Position numbers and translations under genes: made by a program. DNA of 64,000 nucleotides, from positions 42,455-106,454 of the forward strand of contig NZ_CANLOB010000019.1 in the NCBI RefSeq assembly GCF_947492815.1, given 5' to 3'. Origin of the DNA: an uncultured Dokdonia sp. (GTDB lineage: Bacteria; Bacteroidota; Bacteroidia; Flavobacteriales; Flavobacteriaceae). A model generated the notes under the pieces. That model saw nothing but the letters and a program-made list of their open reading frames with translations. It searched no databases and was not told where the DNA came from. Shown one piece after another: positions 23,173 to 31,455 of the stretch; the first letter of the stretch is position 1, and the number at the start of each line of letters is the position of its first letter.

Positions 23173-24090
23173 ATGAAAGTACTTATTACAGGAGCGACAG
23201 GGCTTGTAGGCACCGAAGTAACTCGACTATGTCGAGCACAAGGTATTGCCGTAAATTACCTAACAACTTCTCGAAAAAAAATTAATTCAGAACCTGATTA
23301 TAAGGGATTCTATTGGAATCCTTCTAATGACGAATTAGATATTGCCTCTCTGGAAGGAGTTGATGCGATCATTCATTTGGCAGGAGCTTCGATTGCTCAA
23401 AAATGGACGCCAAAAAACAAGCAACTCATAAAAGATAGCCGTATTAAAAGCGCGCAACTGTTGTATGATGCCTTGGCACGCTTTCGCGAAAGCGGAAACA
23501 GCACTTCTATAAAACATATTATATCAGCAAGTGCGATAGGGTGCTACCCTTCATCATCTACCAAGCTTTACAACGAAAAGTATCCAGACTATGCATCTGG
23601 ATTTTTGGGAGAAGTGGTTCAAGAATGGGAAGAAGCGATTATACAGTTTCAAAAACTAGATATAGCAACAAGTTTGATCCGAACCGGAATTATTCTAGAT
23701 AAAGAACAAGGCGCGTTACCTCAAATAGTAAAGCCTGTGCGATTTTTTGTGGGATCTCCGCTTGGAAACGGACAGCAATGGCAATCTTGGATTCATGTAG
23801 AAGATATGGCACGTATGTATTTACATGTGCTAGAAGAAGAACTTACAGGTATTTATAATGGAGTGGCTCCTAATCCTGTGACAAATGAAAAGCTAACTAA
23901 AGTAGTTGCACAGACTATTAAAAGACCGCTTTTCTTTCCTAAAGTCCCTAAAAAAGCACTTAAGTTCCTTTTAGGAGAAATGGCTACAATCGCATTAGAA
24001 AGTCAATTAGTATCTGCCGAAAAGATTCAAGAAACAGGATTTGTATTTACGTATACAACTGTTGAACAAGCTATCGAAGCTATTTTATAA
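23173..24090 (+). CDS. TIGR01777-type NAD(P)-dependent epimerase (YfcH-like)
   Basis: 305 residues from the ATG at 23173; an ATG six codons earlier is less likely because the family begins with MKVLITGATGLVG. That stretch is the Rossmann glycine loop (residues 6-13). AIIHLAGASIAQKWTPKNK and the C-terminal DUF1731 region (PNPVTNEKLTKVVA, then PKVPKKALKFLLGEMA) identify the SDR subgroup called TIGR01777. The substrate is unknown; it is linked in some bacteria to cell division or nucleotide-sugar-like chemistry. A 14-bp palindrome copy is read in its rarest frame here (RFRES, about 103-107). Confidence 0.88.
   Translation: MKVLITGATGLVGTEVTRLCRAQGIAVNYLTTSRKKINSEPDYKGFYWNPSNDELDIASLEGVDAIIHLAGASIAQKWTPKNKQLIKDSRIKSAQLLYDALARFRESGNSTSIKHIISASAIGCYPSSSTKLYNEKYPDYASGFLGEVVQEWEEAIIQFQKLDIATSLIRTGIILDKEQGALPQIVKPVRFFVGSPLGNGQQWQSWIHVEDMARMYLHVLEEELTGIYNGVAPNPVTNEKLTKVVAQTIKRPLFFPKVPKKALKFLLGEMATIALESQLVSAEKIQETGFVFTYTTVEQAIEAIL
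23480..23493. repeat. 14-bp palindrome copy, in epimerase gene
   Basis: Exact copy; the only one read as FRES. Confidence 0.9.
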
Positions 24091-24094
24091 ATAA

Positions 24095-24123
24095 AAAAGC
24101 CATTTCGAGTCGAAATGGCTTTT
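24095..24123. terminator. Terminator between convergent epimerase and yceI genes
   Basis: Perfect 13-bp stem AAAAGCCATTTCG/CGAAATGGCTTTT with a 3-nt loop, A and T runs on both strands. Confidence 0.87.
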
Positions 24124-24147
24124 GGTATATAGAAACATTATCTGTAA

Positions 24148-24819
24148 TTACGCTTTCTTTGCTTTAATAGAAATTGCAATTTCTATGTCATCACTTATAA
24201 ATTTATCCTTAAGGTCATCAAATACACTTTTTGACATAAACTCAATACCCCACTTAGTGCGATCTATGGTAAATGGTTTACTAGCTAGAGTCATTGTATC
24301 TCCTCCTACAGTATAGGCTACAGGAAATTCTATATTCTTAGTGATACCTTTTATAGTAAGATTTCCTTGCATTGTTCTTACCCCTTCTTTTTCAGAAACT
24401 CCAGTAACTTCAAATGAAGCCGTTGGATGTTTTGCTACATTAAAAAAGTGATCTTCTTTCCCTTCTGCTTCACCTTTTAGATGCGCTTCAAGGCTTGCTT
24501 TACCATCGCCCTCAAGATCGGTAACTGTAATACTATTCATAGCAATGATAAAAGATCCTGTAATGCTGTTGTCTGCAGCTACCTGTACAGATCCAGATTG
24601 TACATTAATGGTTCCTTCATGCGTGCCAGCAGGTTTAGAGCCTTTCCAAGTAATCTTAGAAGCAGCTGAGTCTACAGTATATGTAGTTGCTTGTGCTGTA
24701 GGAGTGGCAACTTCTTTAGCATGGGTAGTATCTGTTTCATTTTTTGCATCTCCTTTACATGCTACAGTACTTACTAAAATTGCTGTAATAGCAACTGTAT
24801 TTACAATCCATTTATTCAT
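24148..24819 (-). CDS. YceI family lipoprotein
   Basis: 223 residues from the ATG at 24819; an upstream ATG at 24936 would add 39 residues with no family support and bury the lipoprotein signal. The signal ends LVSTVAC (Cys21). A Thr/Ala-rich linker is followed by the YceI barrel (about 52-220), with KITWKGSKPAGTHEG, LEAHLKGEAEGKEDHFFNVAKHP and FTIDRTKWGIEFMSKSVFDD. It is a lipoprotein paralogue of the soluble YceI at 1585 and stands alone here. The ligand is unknown. Confidence 0.9.
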   Translation of the reverse strand: MNKWIVNTVAITAILVSTVACKGDAKNETDTTHAKEVATPTAQATTYTVDSAASKITWKGSKPAGTHEGTINVQSGSVQVAADNSITGSFIIAMNSITVTDLEGDGKASLEAHLKGEAEGKEDHFFNVAKHPTASFEVTGVSEKEGVRTMQGNLTIKGITKNIEFPVAYTVGGDTMTLASKPFTIDRTKWGIEFMSKSVFDDLKDKFISDDIEIAISIKAKKA

Positions 24820-24929
24820 TTTATATCGTTTTGATGTTAAAAAGTGGTGAAGGTACACAATAACAAAAACTACGTATTTTAAATTTATATTAAAATATAG
24901 TGTACCTATTAAAATTATACTGTGACATT

Positions 24930-24961
24930 TTGACATTTTTTCAGAAATGGCAGTACTTTTG
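24930..24961 (+). promoter_or_regulatory. Promoter of grpE-dnaJ
   Basis: TTG (24930-24932), 21-bp spacer, TACTTTTG (24954-24961): a good match to the Bacteroidetes primary sigma consensus, 34 bp before the grpE start. No CIRCE-type inverted repeat is visible here. Confidence 0.65.
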
Positions 24962-24995
24962 CCACCTCAATTAAAAATTGAAGTAATCACCAATT

Positions 24996-25544
24996 ATGGC
25001 AAAAAAAGAGAACACACAAGAAATAGAAGATACTCAGGTTGATGGTAACTTACAAGAAGATGTTGCAACAGAAAAAGAGGCAACAGAAGCGTTAAGTGAA
25101 GTAGATCAATTAAAGAGCGATCTAGAAGCAGAAAAAGATAAATTCCTTAGACTTTTTGCGGAGTTTGAAAACTATAAGCGTCGTACAACAAAAGAACGTT
25201 TAGAGTTATTTAAAACAGCAGGACAAGAAGTGATACAATCATTACTTCCTGTGATAGACGATTTTGATCGTGCACTTACTGAAATAGAAAAGGCAAAAGA
25301 TAAAGAGCTTGCAAAAGGAGTAGGGCTTATCAGTAATAAACTAAAAGAAACATTGAAGTCAAAAGGACTTGAAGAGACCAAAGTGAAAGCTGGAGATACT
25401 TTTGATGCAGAATTACACGAGGCTATTACGCAAATACCTGCGCCAAGTAAGAAAATGGTAGGCAAGATTGTAGATGTAATAGAAAAGGGATATACCTTAG
25501 GAGATAAAATAATACGTTTTCCTAAAGTAGTAACAGGAAAGTAA
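24996..25544 (+). CDS. grpE: Nucleotide exchange factor GrpE
   Basis: 182 residues. An acidic disordered N-terminus (1-45), a long coiled coil beginning LSEVDQLKSDLEAEKDKFLRLFAEFENYKRR (about 35-68), and the four-helix/beta head with LPVIDDFDRAL, FDAELHEAI and GYTLGDKIIRFPKVVV-like ending (seen as RFPKVVTG) identify it. It releases ADP from DnaK. dnaJ follows 95 bp downstream; dnaK is not in the window. Confidence 0.96.
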   Translation: MAKKENTQEIEDTQVDGNLQEDVATEKEATEALSEVDQLKSDLEAEKDKFLRLFAEFENYKRRTTKERLELFKTAGQEVIQSLLPVIDDFDRALTEIEKAKDKELAKGVGLISNKLKETLKSKGLEETKVKAGDTFDAELHEAITQIPAPSKKMVGKIVDVIEKGYTLGDKIIRFPKVVTGK

Positions 25545-25639
25545 GGTTTGAAGACTAATTTTAATCTTAGACTTGACGACTATAAAGGGACAGTAAAGGA
25601 TTATACTAATACAATACTCAGGTAGGCTGAGTACTATAT

Positions 25640-26764
25640 ATGAAAGAAGATTTTTACGACATATTAGGCATTTCAAAAGGTGCTTCTCAGGCAGAAATTA
25701 AAAAAGCATATCGTAAAAAAGCGATTGAATTTCACCCAGATAAGAATCCTGGAGATGCAACTGCTGAAGAAAATTTCAAAAAAGCGGCTGAGGCTTATGA
25801 GATATTAAGTGATGAGCAAAAACGAGCGCGTTACGACCAGTATGGTCATCAAGCATTTGAAGGCGGCGGCTTTGGCGGTGGCGGTGGAATGAATATGGAT
25901 GATATCTTCAGTCAATTTGGAGATATCTTTGGTGGCGCTTTTGGCGGTGGCGGTGGTTTTTCAGGCTTTGGTGGCTTTGGAGGCGGCGGACAGCGACGTG
26001 CTAAAGGAAGTAACCTACGTATTCGTGTAAAACTTACCTTAGAAGAAATAGCACAAGGCGTAGAAAAGAAAATCAAAGTAAAGCGTAAGAAACAAGCACC
26101 AGGAGTAACCTATAAAACCTGTGAGACTTGTAAAGGAGCTGGACAAGTAACTCGTGTTCAAAATACAATATTAGGTCGTATGCAAACCTCAGCACCATGT
26201 TCTACATGTGGAGGGGCGGGTCAAAGTATAGATAAACGACCTGATGGAGCAGACGCCCAAGGTTTAAAAGTAGAAGAAGAGACAGTAAGTATAAAAATAC
26301 CTGCAGGGGTTGTAGACGGTATGCAACTTAAAGTACAAGGAAGAGGAAACGATGCCCCAGGTAATGGTATTTCAGGAGACTTACTTGTTGCCATAGAAGA
26401 GCTTCCTCACGAAAACTTACAGCGTGAAGGCGATAACTTACATTACGATATGTATATCAGTATTAGCGAAGCGGTATTAGGAAGTTCTAAAGAAATAGAA
26501 ACTGTTACTGGTAAAGTACGCATTAAGGTAGAATCCGGAGTTCAAAGCGGAAAGATATTACGTCTTAGAGGAAAAGGAATTCCATCTATAAATGGATACG
26601 GTAAAGGTGATTTACTGGTACATGTAAATGTATGGACACCAAAAACCCTTACGAAAGAACAAAAACAATTCTTTGAAAAAATGGCTAAAGATGAAAATTT
26701 CACGCCTAATCCTGAGAAAGAAGATAAATCTTTCTTTGAGAAAGTGAAGGATATGTTTTCATAA
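25640..26764 (+). CDS. dnaJ: Chaperone DnaJ with a two-motif zinc finger
   Basis: 374 residues. The J domain (1-70) has HPD at 32-34, and the G/F-rich linker (about 73-120) is unusually Gly-rich. Canonical DnaJ has four CXXCXGXG motifs; here only two are present, CETCKGAG (Cys161, Cys164) and CSTCGGAG (Cys187, Cys190). The positions of motifs 1 and 4 have no cysteines, so only one zinc site can form. The C-terminal substrate-binding domains (about 205-345) are intact. It works with DnaK and GrpE in protein folding. The reduced zinc finger appears, from memory, to be usual in flavobacterial DnaJ. Confidence 0.95.
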   Translation: MKEDFYDILGISKGASQAEIKKAYRKKAIEFHPDKNPGDATAEENFKKAAEAYEILSDEQKRARYDQYGHQAFEGGGFGGGGGMNMDDIFSQFGDIFGGAFGGGGGFSGFGGFGGGGQRRAKGSNLRIRVKLTLEEIAQGVEKKIKVKRKKQAPGVTYKTCETCKGAGQVTRVQNTILGRMQTSAPCSTCGGAGQSIDKRPDGADAQGLKVEEETVSIKIPAGVVDGMQLKVQGRGNDAPGNGISGDLLVAIEELPHENLQREGDNLHYDMYISISEAVLGSSKEIETVTGKVRIKVESGVQSGKILRLRGKGIPSINGYGKGDLLVHVNVWTPKTLTKEQKQFFEKMAKDENFTPNPEKEDKSFFEKVKDMFS

Positions 26765-26830
26765 GGCTTGTTAAATTGTCAATTTTTCTAAAGGTTTTCT
26801 CTATAGGTTGATAAAAAAAAGTTATATTTG

Positions 26831-26859
26831 AATAACGTTAAACACTATTTAACGTTATT
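26831..26859. terminator. Terminator downstream of dnaJ (first)
   Basis: Perfect 12-bp stem AATAACGTTAAA/TTTAACGTTATT with a 5-nt loop, followed by a T-rich stretch on the plus strand. Confidence 0.75.
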
Positions 26860-26883
26860 TTTCTTTTTCATAGCAATTTTTTT

Positions 26884-26911
26884 CCCATCCTAGACTTTTG
26901 TCAAGGGTGGG
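26884..26911 (+). terminator. Terminator downstream of dnaJ (second)
   Basis: Stem CCCATCCTAGAC/GTCAAGGGTGGG (11 of 12 positions pair, one by G-T), TTTT loop, then TTTTGTTTTTT. Confidence 0.8.
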
Positions 26912-27070
26912 TTTTGTTTTTTGTAAAGTGTTGTTTTAAAGGTATTGATAGCTTTTTTTAAAGTTTTCTAAAAGACTTCATAGGGTAAACATTGATCGGT
27001 AGCACCTAGAGTAAAGGTTTGTTTACAGATTTTAGTTAATGAATAACTAAACAACACTAAACCAACCATA

Positions 27071-28102
27071 ATGTTCAAAAAATACATTACAATCATTGCG
27101 TTTGTAAGTATATATTCTTGTACTACAGATGATCCAGATACTATTCAAGAACCCGTTGCTAATATTTTTAATGGAGATGCCGAATTATTTACACAACAAG
27201 CGGTAGATGATTTTGGAGCTATGGAGTATACAGAAATAACTGGGAATCTTATTCTTAGATCACAGTTTGAAAACCCTGACCCAATTTCTAGTTTAAGCAG
27301 TTTGTCTACCATTGAAGTGGTGGGTGGCGATTTAAGACTGAGTGGTCTTTTTGATGTGCCTAGCTTGGATGGTTTACAAAATTTAACAAGTGTTTCAGGT
27401 GTTTTAGCACTAATAGTAAATTCTACAATTACATCATTAGATGCTTTTAGTAACATCAATTCGACCATACAAAGTCTTGAGATTATTAATTTTAGAGAAA
27501 TACAATCTTTACAAGGATTAGAAAATATCTCTATAGCATCAGGAGGGGATTTAATTATTGAGGGTAATGATAAATTAGCAAGCTTAGATGCTATTCAAAA
27601 TGGTATACCATCTATGATGGGCACTATAAAATTTCAAGAATTTATACTTGATTGTGGTCCTTTTATAGATTGTGGGCCAACACCTCCAGAACCTCAGCCA
27701 TTTACATCCCTAGCATTTTTAAGTAATGTAAATGAAGTAGATTGGTTGCGACTTAAAGGCTTTCAAGGATCAAATCTTATTGGTTTAGAAAATATAACAG
27801 CCGTAAATCGGCTTTCAGTTTGGGTAAACCCAAATTTAACAAATCTTCAAGAATTAAGTGCTGTAAACAATAATGTTCTTTTTCTTTTTGTAGCAGAAAA
27901 TAATCAATTAGAAAATTTAGAAGGTTTAGAAAATATTCCATTAGTAACAGCAGGATTTCAAGCCATAGCAAACCCTGTTCTTACTGATTTTTGTTCAGTA
28001 CAAAATAGTATAACAATCCTTTTAGGTGAAGACGTTGAAATACTTTTTAATGCTTACAATCCAACACAACAAGATATTATAGACGGAAATTGTAGTGAAT
28101 AA
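27071..28102 (+). CDS. Receptor L-domain/leucine-rich-like lipoprotein, short paralogue
   Basis: 343 residues. A lipoprotein signal ends SIYSC (Cys17). The body is a row of irregular leucine-rich, receptor-L-domain-like repeats (SLDGLQNLTSVSG, SLQGLENISIASG, NLQELSAVNNNV). It ends in a conserved cap, TDFCSVQNSI...YNPTQQDIIDGNCSE. The next gene ends in the same arrangement, so the two are paralogues in tandem with a 39-bp gap. Surface ligand binding is plausible; no T9SS tail is present and anchoring is by lipid. Confidence 0.8.
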   Translation: MFKKYITIIAFVSIYSCTTDDPDTIQEPVANIFNGDAELFTQQAVDDFGAMEYTEITGNLILRSQFENPDPISSLSSLSTIEVVGGDLRLSGLFDVPSLDGLQNLTSVSGVLALIVNSTITSLDAFSNINSTIQSLEIINFREIQSLQGLENISIASGGDLIIEGNDKLASLDAIQNGIPSMMGTIKFQEFILDCGPFIDCGPTPPEPQPFTSLAFLSNVNEVDWLRLKGFQGSNLIGLENITAVNRLSVWVNPNLTNLQELSAVNNNVLFLFVAENNQLENLEGLENIPLVTAGFQAIANPVLTDFCSVQNSITILLGEDVEILFNAYNPTQQDIIDGNCSE

Positions 28103-28141
28103 TTCTGTTTTTGCGTTATCATTATCTATAATCATACTATT

Positions 28142-30442
28142 ATGAAAAAAAGTATACTTCTTTTAAATGTGTTACTTGCCATTTTTCTATTTTCTTGTGA
28201 AAAAGACGATTTTGGTAATAGCATTCCTGAATCTGAAATTATCAACCAGCAAGATGATGTAAGTTTTCAAATAGCTAGTTTTGGTGAAACTGTTACGGCA
28301 GATTTTACAGGACGCATTGTAAATGTATTGGGAGATGGAATTCCTCAAGCACAAATTACTATAGGGGCTAGTACGTCCCAAACAGACGATAATGGTGTTT
28401 TTATAATGCAAGATGTTACTACCTTTGAAAATATTGCCTTTTTTAAAGTGCGTAAAGAGGGATATATTTTAGGATCTAGAGCTCTTATACCAGCTGTGAA
28501 TACGATAAATGATGTACAAATTACCTTACTAGAAAAAAATATAGTAACTACCGTACAATCAGGAATAGCTAGTGTGGCTGTTTTAGGAGAAAGTAACGTG
28601 TCTTTTACAGGAGATTTTATAGATGAAAATAACAATCCGTATACAGGAGAAGTAGAGGTGTCTATGCATTATTTAAAACCTAATGAAAGAACAACTTTCG
28701 AACAAATGCCAGGAATGCTATTTGCACAGGACCTTAGTAATGAAGCTAGAAGTTTAGAAACTTATGGGATGCTTGCTGTCAATTTATTTTCACCTAGTGG
28801 TGATATACTTAATATTGCAGAAGATACCCCTGCTACTATTGAGTTTCCTGTGGATAATACACAAATAGGAATCGCTCCAGATACCATACCTCTTTGGTTT
28901 TTTGATGAAAATGTGGGCTATTGGAAAGAACAAGGAGAAGCCATAAAAGTAGGTGATAAATACATAGGGGAAGTTACGCATTTTACATGGTGGAATTGTG
29001 ATTTGCCTATACGTTATATAGAAGTTTGTATAACAATACAAGACGAGAATGAAACCCTTGGAGCTGTCCCTATTCAAATAATCAGGAATGAAACGGGTCA
29101 GGTTATTTTTGACGGATTAACAAATCAAGATGGAAGTGAGTGTGGGTTATTTCCTATAAATGAAGAAGTAACTTTAAAAGTATTTGGAATCGATGACTGC
29201 GCAGGAGAACAACTGTATGAAACACAATTAGGGCCATACAGTGCAGATACCTTGGCTGTAATAACGATACCTGAAGGAGTCATTAATCAAACTACATTGA
29301 TAGGTACCGTAACCAATTGTGATGGAGCTCTTCTTGAAAACGGACTTGGGGTATTAATGAATGATTTTGGACAAATAATAAGTATCCCCTTTACGATTGA
29401 AAATGGGGTGTTAGATTATACGTTTATATATTGCTCACAGACTTCATATGACCTTGTGATCATAGATCAGAGTCAAAATCAAAGTACCGAACTATTACCA
29501 ATAACAATAACTTCTGAAGAAACTAATGTTGGTACAGTAAGTACTTGTGACCAACAAGGAGGAGTTTTTGAAGGAGATGTTTTTGTAAGTACTCAAGAAG
29601 AAATTAATGCTTTTGGAGCATTAGGTTATACGGAGATAACTGGTAATTTAGTCATTTTTGGAGGGACTTCTCTTGAACCCTTTGAAGATCTTACCACTAT
29701 AGGAGGTATATTTCAATTAGGAGGTACACAATTAACAAACCTTAATGGACTTGAAAATTTAACAAGTTTACCAGGTAGTATTCAAATTGAATTTAATAAT
29801 CAATTAATATCCATTGAAGCTTTGTCAAATGTGACTTCAGTCGGAAATATTTTTATATCATATAATGCAAATTTAGAAAGTTATAATGGTCTTGAAAATG
29901 CTCAAATCCAAGAAGGAGGGCGTTTAGCACTTACAGCTAACTTACTTATTGAGGAAGCTTCTGTATTATCAAATATAATCCCACAACATTTGGAATCATT
30001 AAGTTTAGTAGGGTGTTCTAGTTCTTTTTGTACTCCGCAACCACTTAATGATTTGTCTTTTCTTTCGAATCTAAACAGTGTCGGTAATCTTAATATACAG
30101 AAGTATCAAGGTGCAAGTTTAGAGGGGTTGCATAATATCATAACTGCAGATAATGTTTTTTTACAACTTGATAATCTTTTTACTTCTTTAGATGGATTGT
30201 CAGGATTACAAACTGTAAATGAAGTTTTAGCGATAAGTTATAATCCTACAATAACTGATTTGTCTGGATTGGAAAATATTGCAGATGTTAATTCTTTATG
30301 GATTAATAATAATGAGGTACTTACTGATTTTTGTGCCGTGGAAGATTTAATTATAAATGGACTTGTGGAAGATTTAGTAATCAATGATAACGCCTACAAC
30401 CCAACAGTACAGAATTTTTTAGATGGAAACTGTAGTAATTAA
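28142..30442 (+). CDS. Large receptor L-domain lipoprotein with carboxypeptidase-regulatory-like domain
   Basis: 766 residues. The lipoprotein signal ends FLFSC (Cys19). A CarboxypepD-regulatory-like beta domain follows (about 55-130; TGRIVNVLGDGIPQAQITIG, TDDNGVFIMQDV), then further beta domains with a conserved GYWKEQGEAIKVGDKYIGEVTHFTWWNCD stretch in pieces (about 260-285). The C-terminal third (about 480-766) is the receptor-L-like repeat array homologous to the neighbour, including YTEITGNLVIFG and the YNPTVQNFLDGNCSN cap. Probably a surface-exposed binding lipoprotein cotranscribed with the shorter paralogue. Confidence 0.8.
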   Translation: MKKSILLLNVLLAIFLFSCEKDDFGNSIPESEIINQQDDVSFQIASFGETVTADFTGRIVNVLGDGIPQAQITIGASTSQTDDNGVFIMQDVTTFENIAFFKVRKEGYILGSRALIPAVNTINDVQITLLEKNIVTTVQSGIASVAVLGESNVSFTGDFIDENNNPYTGEVEVSMHYLKPNERTTFEQMPGMLFAQDLSNEARSLETYGMLAVNLFSPSGDILNIAEDTPATIEFPVDNTQIGIAPDTIPLWFFDENVGYWKEQGEAIKVGDKYIGEVTHFTWWNCDLPIRYIEVCITIQDENETLGAVPIQIIRNETGQVIFDGLTNQDGSECGLFPINEEVTLKVFGIDDCAGEQLYETQLGPYSADTLAVITIPEGVINQTTLIGTVTNCDGALLENGLGVLMNDFGQIISIPFTIENGVLDYTFIYCSQTSYDLVIIDQSQNQSTELLPITITSEETNVGTVSTCDQQGGVFEGDVFVSTQEEINAFGALGYTEITGNLVIFGGTSLEPFEDLTTIGGIFQLGGTQLTNLNGLENLTSLPGSIQIEFNNQLISIEALSNVTSVGNIFISYNANLESYNGLENAQIQEGGRLALTANLLIEEASVLSNIIPQHLESLSLVGCSSSFCTPQPLNDLSFLSNLNSVGNLNIQKYQGASLEGLHNIITADNVFLQLDNLFTSLDGLSGLQTVNEVLAISYNPTITDLSGLENIADVNSLWINNNEVLTDFCAVEDLIINGLVEDLVINDNAYNPTVQNFLDGNCSN

Positions 30443-30519
30443 TTCAATTACTAAAAAACTGTAAAGTGCATTCATGCTCTGCCTTCTTATTCCTATCTTT
30501 AGCACACTAAAGATCAACT

Positions 30520-31455
30520 ATGAATTCATTACTTGTTGCCGATACGGTTTCTAAGCAATTTGGAAACTTTACGGCACTTAACGGAGTGTCTATAGCAGTT
30601 CCTAAAGGAAGTATTTTTGGACTTCTGGGGCCTAATGGAGCGGGAAAAACGACGCTTATACGTATTATTAATCAAATCACCATGCCAGATGTAGGTGCTG
30701 TTACATTAGATGGAGAACCTTTACAGCAACACCATATTCGAGATATAGGTTACATGCCGGAAGAACGTGGTCTCTATAAATCAATGAAGGTAGGAGAACA
30801 AGTCTTGTATCTAGCACAATTAAAAGGGCTAGATAAAGCAGAAGCCAAAAAAAGAGCAAAACATTGGTTTGAAAAACTAGAAATCGGTGCTTGGTGGAAC
30901 AAAAAAATTCAAGAATTATCAAAAGGACAAGCACAGAAAATTCAGTTTGTGGTGACTGTTATGCACAATCCTAAATTACTCATTTTTGATGAGCCTTTTA
31001 GTGGATTTGATCCTATAAATGCCAATCTCATTAAAGATGAAATCCTTCAACTGCGTGATGAAGGTGCTACAGTTATTTTTTCAACGCATCGTATGGAATC
31101 TGTAGAAGAATTATGTGACCATATCGCATTGATTCATAAATCTAATAAAATCTTAGATGGAGAGATTAATACGATAAAACGTCAATATAGGAACAATACG
31201 TTTGATATTGGTGTAGAGATGGATGCGTCCGCTTTCGCGAAAGCGGAAACAGCATTACAGGCTGCATATAAAGTGAGTCCCGCCGAATTTAAATCATTAG
31301 GTGATGAACTGAAATTGCGAGTTCAACTTGGAGAGCAAGGAAATTCAAATGAGTTATTAAAGCAGTTACAATCCTATGGACAAGTAACCCATTTTACGGA
31401 GGTGATCCCTAGTGTAAATGATATTTTTATTCAAACAGTAAATGAAAGTTTATGA
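30520..31455 (+). CDS. ABC transporter ATP-binding protein (NatA-like)
   Basis: 311 residues. Walker A GPNGAGKTT (37-45), a signature loop LSKGQAQK that deviates from LSGGQ, Walker B LLIFDEPFSGFDP, and the H-loop STHRMESVEE are visible; a DUF4162-type C-terminal extension follows (about 225-311). It overlaps the permease gene by 4 bp and forms an ABC-2 exporter with it. Na+ or drug export is possible; substrate is not determined. A palindrome copy is read as AFAKA at 238-242, in the C-terminal extension away from the ATPase core. Confidence 0.9.
   Translation: MNSLLVADTVSKQFGNFTALNGVSIAVPKGSIFGLLGPNGAGKTTLIRIINQITMPDVGAVTLDGEPLQQHHIRDIGYMPEERGLYKSMKVGEQVLYLAQLKGLDKAEAKKRAKHWFEKLEIGAWWNKKIQELSKGQAQKIQFVVTVMHNPKLLIFDEPFSGFDPINANLIKDEILQLRDEGATVIFSTHRMESVEELCDHIALIHKSNKILDGEINTIKRQYRNNTFDIGVEMDASAFAKAETALQAAYKVSPAEFKSLGDELKLRVQLGEQGNSNELLKQLQSYGQVTHFTEVIPSVNDIFIQTVNESL
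31231..31244. repeat. 14-bp palindrome copy, in ABC ATPase gene
   Basis: Exact copy; read as AFAKA in the C-terminal extension. Confidence 0.9.

Larger units (their letters stand above)
26765..27070. other. Intergenic region with tandem terminators
   Basis: 306 bp after dnaJ containing two hairpins (26831-26859 and 26884-26911). A TATATTTG sequence at 26823-26830 immediately before the first hairpin resembles a -7 box without a correctly spaced -33 box. A small RNA between them is possible but unsupported. Confidence 0.45.

Noticed and set aside
26823..26911. Small RNA between the TATATTTG box and the second dnaJ terminator
   Set aside because: The -33 box is missing or wrongly spaced and the first hairpin begins right at the expected start; only tandem terminators are supported.
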